Origin: JADHUC01 sp964617665
GTDB taxonomy: Bacteria; Planctomycetota; Planctomycetia; Pirellulales; Pirellulaceae
Assembly (NCBI GenBank): GCA_964617665.1
Contig: CAZUAH010000291.1
Coordinates: 1 to 17,061, forward strand
DNA: 17,061 nucleotides
Direction of reading: 5' to 3'
The position numbers and the translations under genes are program-made. Shown here piece by piece: positions 1 through 7,800 of this stretch (its first letter is position 1; each line of letters begins with the position of its first letter). The notes under the pieces were generated by a model. The model did no database searches. It was not told where the DNA came from and saw only the letters and a program-made list of their open reading frames with translations.

Positions 1-24
1 CAGGTTGACTTCGAGATTTCGACA

Positions 25-48
25 CGCAGCGGACTGCAGTCCGCTGCG
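25..48. repeat. Perfect 24-bp GC-rich palindrome
   Basis: The two 12-base halves are exact reverse complements, so the DNA can fold into a 10-bp stem (starting CGCAGCGGAC) with a TGCA loop. No T-run follows, so it is not a classical intrinsic terminator. It could be the hairpin of an upstream gene's transcript, a protein-binding site or a dispersed intergenic repeat. Only the palindrome is seen; its role is not known. Confidence 0.85.
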
Positions 49-54
49 GTTTGT

Positions 55-81
55 GGGGGGGGGGCCCCCCCCCCCCCCCCC
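55..81. repeat. G10-C17 homopolymer junction
   Basis: Ten consecutive G (55-64) run directly into seventeen consecutive C (65-81). The first ten C can pair with the G run. Such a block is rare in bacterial DNA and is also what an assembler produces when low-quality poly-G read ends meet their own complement, so it may be an artefact. An open frame reading through it would encode a proline run and should not be taken as the start of the downstream gene. Confidence 0.8.
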
Positions 82-178
82 ACTACGGCAAGTCCGCTAG
101 TACATTGAGAAGAAGTGGGATGCGTGCCCCACTTGTCAGATTTGACCAAACCCAAACATCATTCGCCAATTCGCTTCC

Positions 179-183
179 AGGAG
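179..183 (+). promoter_or_regulatory. Ribosome binding site setting the GTG start at 192
   Basis: AGGAG lies 8 bases before GTG at 192. This is the best start signal in the 5' region of the frame. It excludes the upstream extension through the G/C tract and puts the twin-arginine motif near residue 18, where a leader motif would be expected. Confidence 0.65.
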
Positions 184-191
184 TTCCCATC

Positions 192-2018
192 GTGAGATTC
201 AAAACGATTTTGCGAGCGGCCGTTGAACACTCTGACGTGACTCGACGCCGTTTTCTCCGCACGGCAGCCACAGGTACGGTCGGCGAGTGTTTGGACTTGT
301 GCGGATCAAGCTGCCAGGGCTGGACGACATCCGACGAAAACAACGTGTCGAGGCCCGCGTTCCACTCTCGCCATATCCCCGAACCGTGGCTGAATTTCGA
401 GACGCCGACGGCCCGAACCGTCAAGCGCAACGGCCTGTGCGATACGCTCGATCACGACACGCTCCGGCGATTGAAGGACCGCGGGGTCGAATTAATCGAA
501 ACACGCTTGACATGGTGGGAACTAGAAGCGACGCGGTCTCGGTTTGATTGGTCGCGGGTGGAACGGGCATTCGATCGCATCGAGCAAGCCGGGTTGAAGG
601 TCGGTCTGATGTGTTGGCTTCAGCATCCGCCGGCTTGGTACGATCCGGACCAGACGGTGCACGCGCGCTATCGGTGCCTCGAACACGATCAGGATTCCAC
701 GATCTTATCCCTGTGGGATCCAGCAACGTTGAAGGTTTACGATCGGTTGTTGCAGGCGGTGTCCGAACGGCTTGGCGATCGCCTGAGCTTTGTCTACGCC
801 AACGCTTCCGGGGACTATGGCGAAGTCTGCTATCCCAGCGGCGTCAAGCATTATCGCTTCTCGCCCAATCACGGACACGGCGGGTTCTGGTCGGGGGATC
901 GTTGCGCCCGCGGGTCGTATCGAACTGCTCTGGAGAAGAGGTATGGCCCGATAGCAGACTTGAACACGGCATGGGAAACGCGATTCGGCGATTTCGGGGA
1001 TGATTTGATGCCCCGATTGCCGCTGCCTGCGAATTCTCTGACTTGCCGCCGGGATTACATGACCTGGTACACCGAGTCGCTGCTGTCGTTCACCGATCAG
1101 GTGTGCCGCATGTACCGAAATCACTTTCCCGATACATCGATGAGTTTGCCGATCGGCTTTCCCAACGAACGTCTACAAGTCGGCCAAATCAAGAGTCGTG
1201 CGGTCAAGATAGCTGCGAAATACGGGATAACGGTGCGGTGGACCGGTTGTGGTTATCTGCGGTCGTTTCCGGCAAGCAACGTTTTGGCGCGTCGCGTTGC
1301 CAGCGCGGCACATTTCTACGGCACCAACTTTGGAACGGAAGCCGCATTGGTCCTGGAGAAGGAAAACGCCGTGAATGCCCTGTATGAAGGGCTTGCCAAC
1401 GCGTCATCTCAGATCCACGACGATCCGCAGAACATTTTCCGTGCCAGTGACATGCATCGTCGTTTGCGTCCCAAACTGGTCGTCGACCCACCGGACTGCC
1501 AAGTCGCCGTCTACTATCCGTTGGAGTCGGAAATGCTCGAAACGCCAGGTTTTGCTGCGAGCCGCTTTGTTGCACGATGTGCCTCTCTTCGAGCCGCTGC
1601 GGACTTCGACCTTTGCGACAGCTTCATGATCCGCGACGGATACCTTGACGGAAAGACGGACCTGATACTCGTAACCAGGTGCAGCCTGCCGGAGGACATC
1701 GTCAAGCTGGTCCTGGACTATGCCGGAAGCCGAGGACGGGTATGGATCCATGCCGCGTGTCGAGTATCTTCCCTGGAAGACGACGTGGACATCGTGACAA
1801 GGGCCCAACAGCGAGGATACCCGGTCTACGACGACTCCGTTCCCGGCGCCGCGGGTGTCTATCGTTTCGAGAAGTGGCCGCGCTTTGAGCCCTATGCATC
1901 ATTAGCGGCTGGTGACGACGCGAACCCCCGATACTGGACTGTTCACAAGAAGCACGTGACTGCCTATTCGGTCGAGCGGCAGGACATCGACGTGCGGCCG
2001 AGGCGGCCGAAGCAATAG
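192..2018 (+). CDS. Exported GH42/GH14-like clan-A glycoside hydrolase
   Basis: Predicted 608-residue glycosidase. A twin-arginine motif (TRRRFLR, about residues 16-22) suggests Tat export, although the stretch after it carries Glu and Asp and is a poor hydrophobic core. Residues about 90-400 read like a (beta/alpha)8 barrel: ELIETRLTWWELEATRSRFD is the typical N-terminal barrel block of GH42 beta-galactosidases. The block ASGDYGEVCYPSG resembles the beta-amylase (GH14) acid/base motif, making Glu211 the candidate proton donor. Glu383 in NFGTEAAL is a possible nucleophile, less certain. Residues about 450-570 look like the amidotransferase-like trimerisation domain of GH42. GTG at 192 is chosen for its Shine-Dalgarno; GTG at 237 is an alternative. 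It leads a co-directional trio with a sulfatase and a phosphoesterase. Fold is fairly sure; substrate is unknown. Confidence 0.75.
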   Translation: MRFKTILRAAVEHSDVTRRRFLRTAATGTVGECLDLCGSSCQGWTTSDENNVSRPAFHSRHIPEPWLNFETPTARTVKRNGLCDTLDHDTLRRLKDRGVELIETRLTWWELEATRSRFDWSRVERAFDRIEQAGLKVGLMCWLQHPPAWYDPDQTVHARYRCLEHDQDSTILSLWDPATLKVYDRLLQAVSERLGDRLSFVYANASGDYGEVCYPSGVKHYRFSPNHGHGGFWSGDRCARGSYRTALEKRYGPIADLNTAWETRFGDFGDDLMPRLPLPANSLTCRRDYMTWYTESLLSFTDQVCRMYRNHFPDTSMSLPIGFPNERLQVGQIKSRAVKIAAKYGITVRWTGCGYLRSFPASNVLARRVASAAHFYGTNFGTEAALVLEKENAVNALYEGLANASSQIHDDPQNIFRASDMHRRLRPKLVVDPPDCQVAVYYPLESEMLETPGFAASRFVARCASLRAAADFDLCDSFMIRDGYLDGKTDLILVTRCSLPEDIVKLVLDYAGSRGRVWIHAACRVSSLEDDVDIVTRAQQRGYPVYDDSVPGAAGVYRFEKWPRFEPYASLAAGDDANPRYWTVHKKHVTAYSVERQDIDVRPRRPKQ

Positions 2019-2085
2019 TGTTCCCGTCTATCCAATCGGATGCACGGCATGGTTTGAAAGCCAATCAGGAAAGGGGGGTAGTCTA

Positions 2086-3531
2086 ATGCCTCACGAAATC
2101 AGATACCTACTGGCTGCGGTGTCGCTGGCCAGTTCGTTTGCCCTGCCATTCCAACTCGTGCCCGCAGCCAACAGCGACATGACTGAAAAGCGGCCTTTGA
2201 ACGTCGTCTTCCTGGTAGTCGACGATTTGGGGTGGGCTGACCTGGGTTGCTACGGCGCAGATCTGCACGAGACGCCCCGTATCGATCGGCTGGCCCGGCA
2301 AGGAATACGGTTCACTGACGCGTATGCCGCCGCCCCCATTTGTTCACCCACGAGGGCTTCGATTCTCACCGGAAAACACCCGGCGCGCTTGCACATGACG
2401 CTCTGGTACGGCGCGGCGGTCGATCCTGAAGTGAACAAGGAGAAGAACCCCAAGCTGTTCGCGCCCGCTTCCGAGCACAATCTGGGGCTCGATCAGGTGA
2501 CAATCGCCGAGGTCCTGCGACGTGCCGGCTATGTTACCTGGCATGTGGGCAAATGGCATTTAGGCGATCCGGACCACTACCCCACGGCACAAGGATTCGA
2601 CGTCAACATCGGCGGGACCTTCTCCGGGTGTCCCAAGTCATTCTTCCATCCGTTCCGCGGCGCCATGAATATCCCGCTGCCGCAACTCGAATCGGCGCAA
2701 CCGGGCGACTACCTCACGGATCGGCTGGCGGACGAGGCACTCAAGTTCCTCGACAGCCACGACGACCGGCCCTTCTTTCTGCATCTGGCCTTCTATTCCG
2801 TCCATACACCGATCGAAGGAAAGTCGGATCTGGCGGAGCGGTATCGCCGCAAAGTTCAAGACGGCATGTCCCATCAGAATCCGACCTATGCGGCGATGGT
2901 ACACAGCGTCGACGAAAGTGTCGGCCGCGTGCTCGACAAGCTCGACTCGTTGGGCATCGCCGATCGCACCCTGGTCATCCTGTTTTCCGACAACGGTGGG
3001 GCGCATTATCGGAGCATTACCAGCAACCATCCCTTGCGAGAAGGCAAAGGTACGCTCTATGAAGGAGGCGTCCGCGTCCCGTTGCTCGTGCGGCTTCCCG
3101 GAATCACCTCGCCCGGCAGTGTATGCCGCCAGCCGGTTCTCTCGACCGACTTCTATTCGACGATACTCGACGTGACTGGCATCGCGGACGATGCAGAACG
3201 CAACCGCGAACTCGACGGCATGAGCCTGCTGCCGTTGTTCAAGGATCCCACCGCCGAACTGAGACGCGATTTCCTCTGCTGGCACTACCCACACTACTAC
3301 TACGGCATGAATACGCCGGTGGGCTCAATCCGGCAAGGTGACTGGAAACTGCTAGAGTACTTCGAGGATGGCAGGCTGGAGCTGTACAATCTGGCAGACG
3401 ACGTGAGCGAAGAGCACGAACTCTACGCAAGCCAGCCAGTTGTTGCTCACAGGCTACGGTCACAACTGCGTGCTTGGAGGCGACGCGTCGATGCGCTCAT
3501 GCCGACGCCCAATCCCAATTGGAAACGCTGA
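2086..3531 (+). CDS. Secreted arylsulfatase, formylglycine-dependent (S1 family)
   Basis: 481-residue sulfatase, close to the normal family length, predicted to hydrolyse sulfate esters on a glycan or aryl substrate outside the cytoplasm. A Sec-type signal peptide covers about residues 1-28. The metal-binding Asp46-Asp47 sits in VVDDLGWADLGCYG. The sulfatase signature CSPTRASILTG places Cys86 as the residue oxidised to formylglycine, with Arg90 beside it. GKWHLG (155-160) supplies the conserved Lys/His, and SDNGG (301-305) the second pair of metal ligands. All core catalytic motifs are therefore intact. A purine-rich stretch, AGGAAAGGGGGG, precedes the ATG. The gap from the upstream glycosidase is 67 bp, which suggests co-transcription. 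Cys-type sulfatases need a maturation enzyme, and none is encoded here. The S1 subfamily, and so the sulfated sugar, cannot be assigned by eye. Confidence 0.93.
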   Translation: MPHEIRYLLAAVSLASSFALPFQLVPAANSDMTEKRPLNVVFLVVDDLGWADLGCYGADLHETPRIDRLARQGIRFTDAYAAAPICSPTRASILTGKHPARLHMTLWYGAAVDPEVNKEKNPKLFAPASEHNLGLDQVTIAEVLRRAGYVTWHVGKWHLGDPDHYPTAQGFDVNIGGTFSGCPKSFFHPFRGAMNIPLPQLESAQPGDYLTDRLADEALKFLDSHDDRPFFLHLAFYSVHTPIEGKSDLAERYRRKVQDGMSHQNPTYAAMVHSVDESVGRVLDKLDSLGIADRTLVILFSDNGGAHYRSITSNHPLREGKGTLYEGGVRVPLLVRLPGITSPGSVCRQPVLSTDFYSTILDVTGIADDAERNRELDGMSLLPLFKDPTAELRRDFLCWHYPHYYYGMNTPVGSIRQGDWKLLEYFEDGRLELYNLADDVSEEHELYASQPVVAHRLRSQLRAWRRRVDALMPTPNPNWKR

Positions 3532-3591
3532 TACGGTCACGCAGGAGCCGCCCAGGAAGACTCAACTCTAACTTGGCAAACACACCATCTC

Positions 3592-3597
3592 GGAGGG
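3592..3597 (+). promoter_or_regulatory. Ribosome binding site favouring ATG at 3604 over GTG at 3601
   Basis: GGAGGG ends 6 bases before ATG 3604 but only 3 bases before the adjacent in-frame GTG 3601. The normal spacing favours the ATG. Confidence 0.6.
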
Positions 3598-3603
3598 ATT
3601 GTG

Positions 3604-4797
3604 ATGCAACGTTCACGCTCTACATGTTTAGTACTTGTGTTGACGCCGGCTTTCTTGCTCACCGCGAACCGAGTGGTTGCCGAGCCGGGGGCGGCCCTGT
3701 CGTCAGACAAGGGTGTATTTCGTCTCTGGGCGATGGGCTGCTCGCACGTTGACAAAGATATGGACCGTGGTAACCGAGAGAGTCTGGGCGAGGCGATCCG
3801 GCAATCGGAAGGCCGCAACAAAGACGGGGCGCCAACCTTCGACTGGGACATAGCCGTCCACCTGGGAGACCTGTCGGGAACGCAGGGGTATCCGAATGAA
3901 AAGGTTGGTCGAGAGGTAGTACGGCAGTTTTCTTTGGGAGTCAAACACCGTCGCGAAGACTTTTACAGTATCGAGGGCAATCACGACGCCAGCGACCCCG
4001 ATGGACCACCGAGGGCCTGGTTCCGCAAGTGGGTCGATCCGATTGGTGAGAACACCGGGACCTCCGGCGTCGATCCCCGGCGTCGTCCCTTCCCGGTTGA
4101 GGGGACAGCCGAGCGATATTCGTTTCGCGTGGGCAACGTACTCTTCCTGATGATGAGCGACCACAACTACGGCGGTCCGCCCGTGGGACGTATTGCCAGA
4201 GAGGGCCATCCCGGCGGATACCCGGCCGGAGCCGTCACCGGAGAGACGTTCAAGTGGTGGCGCACGATGGTTGAGGAGAACCCGGAGTGTATCATTATCT
4301 CGACACACCATCACATGCTTCGTGAGACGACGGTTGCTTCGGGACCTTACGAAGGCTTCACCAAAACGGACGGCGGCGAATGGACATGGTACTACCACGG
4401 CTACTTCCCCGACGGTGGGCCAAAAGGAGCGTCGTATCTCTACTTCGTCGACGGCAAGCCGGACGCGCAGGCCTTTGAAGGCTATCTGGCCGAACATCCC
4501 GGCGGTATCGACATCTGGCTCGGCGGCCACACTCACGCCAAGCCGAATGATCGCGCCGGAGGGCGGTCGCACATCGAGCGGAAGTGGAGAGTGAACTTCG
4601 TCAACTGCGCCGCCTTGACCCGCTACCACAGCCGCAAGGAGAACTCCGCCCCGATGAGCCGGCTGTTCACGTTTACGGAAGGAAGCGATAAGGTCCGTGT
4701 TCAGTGTTACCTACACACGTCGGACTTCGCGCCGGCCGGCTGGTACGAGGAAGCGGAACGGGTGATTACACTGAGCAAGCCGTTCCGCCGCCAGTGA
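3604..4797 (+). CDS. Secreted calcineurin-like metallophosphoesterase
   Basis: 397-residue protein with a signal peptide (about 1-26) and the ordered metal-site motifs of the calcineurin-like phosphoesterase fold: GCSH (45-48), GDLSG (88-92), GNHD (125-128), THHH (234-237) and GGHTH (307-311). These would hold a two-metal centre cleaving phosphomono- or diesters in the periplasm or outside the cell. One feature departs from the consensus: motif I is normally Asp-x-His, but here it is Cys46-x-His48, so a usual metal ligand is replaced. Asp50 lies close by and might compensate. It follows the sulfatase by 72 bp in the same direction. In such a locus it may remove phosphate from a glycan or act as a phosphodiesterase; the substrate is unknown. 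The fold call is strong, the activity less so. Confidence 0.85.
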   Translation: MQRSRSTCLVLVLTPAFLLTANRVVAEPGAALSSDKGVFRLWAMGCSHVDKDMDRGNRESLGEAIRQSEGRNKDGAPTFDWDIAVHLGDLSGTQGYPNEKVGREVVRQFSLGVKHRREDFYSIEGNHDASDPDGPPRAWFRKWVDPIGENTGTSGVDPRRRPFPVEGTAERYSFRVGNVLFLMMSDHNYGGPPVGRIAREGHPGGYPAGAVTGETFKWWRTMVEENPECIIISTHHHMLRETTVASGPYEGFTKTDGGEWTWYYHGYFPDGGPKGASYLYFVDGKPDAQAFEGYLAEHPGGIDIWLGGHTHAKPNDRAGGRSHIERKWRVNFVNCAALTRYHSRKENSAPMSRLFTFTEGSDKVRVQCYLHTSDFAPAGWYEEAERVITLSKPFRRQ

Positions 4798-4835
4798 CGT
4801 GATCACGCGGGCGTCAAGTCCGTGGATCGGCATTA

Positions 4836-7800
4836 CTACGGAGCGGTGATCGAGACCTTTGCCTCGCCAGCCACGCCTGTGAGCACGTCGCGCACGCGGA
4901 CGGTCCATGTGCCGGGTTTCTCGTTGACCGCCAAAGGCACGGCATACGAAAACTCGCCGGATGAGGTCAATTCGTTGCGCGCGTAGTGCCACGTGGACTC
5001 GCCGCCGGGTCCAATAAAATCCAAATGAAATACGTGGTCGCCGATCGCTTCCGCGGCGGCGTCTAACTGTGCTTCGACATGCAGCTCGTCGCCGGCCTTG
5101 GCGGATTGCGGCGCGCTCACGGTAAGCGACGTCACCCGGTAGGGCAGGCATGCGTACAATGCCGTTTCGCCGGGCGGCACGATCGTTTCGACGGACGACA
5201 CGTTGCCGATGTAGCGCTTGGCTCGCATGTCGTACACGTGGGAGCGTTTGCCAAAGTCGAGGCGCACGGGATCCGTATCTTCGCAGCGTCGGTGGTCGCG
5301 GATGAAGGCGTGGATCGCGATGGCGCCGCGAGTGAACGTGTTGCGCTCATAGCAGCGCGGAGGATCGCCCCCAGCCGGGTTTTCGGCGACGACCAGTCGC
5401 TCGATACCCGCGCGTGCGACGATCTGGCGAAGCAACTCGCGCACCGTCACGTCGTACGCAGGCAGGCCGAAGTTCAAGTAGACCGAGAGCCCTTTACCCC
5501 TGCGCTCGACCAGCACGGCTGGCTCGCCGGTCGCATGCGACGCGAGGGCGGTGGCGCTGGTCGCACAGGTATCCTCGCGCCCATGCAATTCGATCGACGT
5601 CTGCGTCAGGTTGATGCCTTCACTCGCGCGCGAAAACGTGAGCTTCGTGCGGCCGTAGTCGATGCGGCCCGACTTGCGACGTACGCCGAAAAGCCGCTCG
5701 ACGGGTGTCAGGTCGGCGAATGGCTTGCCGTGCTCGTCGGTGCGCAGGCAGCGCAGATCGCCCACCAGCACACCGCCGGACTCGACGTACGCCTCCAGTT
5801 TGGCGATCAACTCCTCTGATGCGGCGATGGTGAACGGGAGAAACAACATGCGGTACTTCGCCAACTCGTTCGACTCGATGACCTGCTCCGGCGCGACGTA
5901 CGCGTAGTCAAGCTGAAGTTCGTTCACGTGCTGACGGAAGTGGAGCGCCGATCGGAAGTAGCTGCCGTAACTGTCCGTACCGTCGCGGTCTTCGGGCACA
6001 GGCTGGTCCGACCTCGATTCACACCAAGCGACGAGCATGGACGGATGCGACCACAGCAACGCGATCTTCGGCTGCTCGCGCTGGTACTCCATGAACACCT
6101 TGCCGCAACCGGCGCGCAGGTCGGCCAGGCCTTCCTGCACCGCGCTGGAGAACTCCGTGAGACTCAGCGTCGGGTATACCAGCGCCCACGATATCCCGCG
6201 CTCGGCAGCGATGGCATTCGTCGCGTAGTAGCTGGCGCCGCGCGACCCATGCAACGCGATCCACCAGGGTTCGTAATGCGCGGCCGCTTCGGTGTGGCGG
6301 TAGCCGATCCAGCCGTAGTTGAAGAACGGATCATCAGTCCGCGTGCGCGACGCGCGGGCCTCAGGTGTGTCCACAAAGCTGCGCCAAAGGTCGAAGACCG
6401 CTTTGTGTCCCGTGTGCTTGATTGCCTCAGAGTACTCCTGTCCCCACGCGAAACCCGTCCGCGTGCAGAGCTTCCAGTAATCGTTGCCGTTGAACGGCCC
6501 TGCGCCGAACGTATTCGTGTGGCCAATGGGCATGTCGGGCGAGACCTCGCGGTATGCGTCCACGGCGCGCTTGCACCCCTCCACCCACACGTCGGTCATG
6601 AACGTGCGGAAGTCCACAAACGGGCCGAAGTTGTCCTTCCCGCGCACGTCTTCCGTGCGTGCCCCCTTCACATCGTCCCACGAACCGTGGCTCGTGTCCC
6701 ACTGCGCGTTCAGCGCGGCGAGTGTGCCATAGCGAGCCTGGAGCCACGTGCGGTAGCGCGCCTGGCAATGCGGTCCGAAACAGGTCTCGTGACGCTTGTG
6801 CCTGGACGAGAGGAACGCCTCGTCGGTGATGCCGACCGCGACCATACCAAAAGGCTTTTGCTTCTCCGCCGTCTCGACCGCGCTGGCGCGTACCTGCTCG
6901 ATTATCTTGGGGTCGCTCAGACAGCGCCGGCGCACGCCGCTCGGCGAGTGCTCGGTCTCACGATACGCGGCCATGCCGCCAACGTAGCCTCCGCCGGGGA
7001 AGCCGTGCTCGCCGACGGTGTAAGGCGAGCCGCCGAACTCGCCATTCAGGCCGATCTCCCGCACGCGCTGGGCGTAGTAGGATTCCACAACCGGATGCGA
7101 CATGCCCGGCCCCCACGGCATCGCCGTGAAGTCGTGCATCGCTCGCGCCGGGCCAACGCTTGGGCAGAGGACTGTGATCCAGCGGCTGTCTTGCTCCAGG
7201 CCATCGACGATCACACGAACGAATGCCTTGTGGTGGACGCACAGCGGCCGGCGCATGGCGAGCGTCAGCGCCACGTCGCGCGTGCCCGCGCCTAGTTGTT
7301 CTTCTTGCGTGTTCACATCCACCACGCGACCAAACGCGTCGATCAGCTCTGCCTCGATGGACGCAGGGCATGCGCGGGCAGCCTTGATCTTCACTGACAG
7401 ATCGAAGGTCTGATCGGACGTGACGGTATCGGAGTCCGCCATCAGCTCAATGACCTTCGCCGCCTGCGGCTTGGTCGTCGCAAAACTGCCCCAGGTCAGG
7501 GCTTTGCCTTGCGCATCAAGCAGCACCACGTCGGCGATTACCGGACCGGCGGGCATGTGCTGCGGCACAGTGATGTCGATACTTCCGTCATCACCAACCG
7601 CCACGATTTTGGCGTCCAAACGCAAAAGCGGCCCATCAAAGCGGATCTCGCGGCCGCAGCGGACGATCACGCGCGCCTTTGCGCTGGCAGGCGCGCCCTC
7701 CGCACGCAGGTGAATCGCAGATCCGTCCGAGTCAAGTTGTTTCAGCCGCACCTCCCCTTCACGACCGGCCGCCCACAGCACGCCCTTTGCCAGCAGCGAC

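Noticed and set aside
51..191. Upstream extension of the first glycosidase through a proline run
   Set aside because: It reads the G/C homopolymer, has no ribosome site, and pushes the twin-arginine motif too far from the N-terminus. GTG 192 has AGGAG at the right distance.
3703..4629. 308-codon open frame on the - strand
   Set aside because: It lies fully antisense to the metallophosphoesterase, whose catalytic motifs are intact; a GC-rich shadow frame with no recognisable domain.
4798..4807. 10-bp palindrome CGTGATCACG between convergent genes as a terminator
   Set aside because: Too short, without a T-run on either side.
5928..7295. 455-codon open frame on the + strand
   Set aside because: Antisense to the 1362-residue glycosidase, rich in Arg/Ala/Val/His as expected from the complementary frame of GC-rich coding DNA; no signal peptide or motif.
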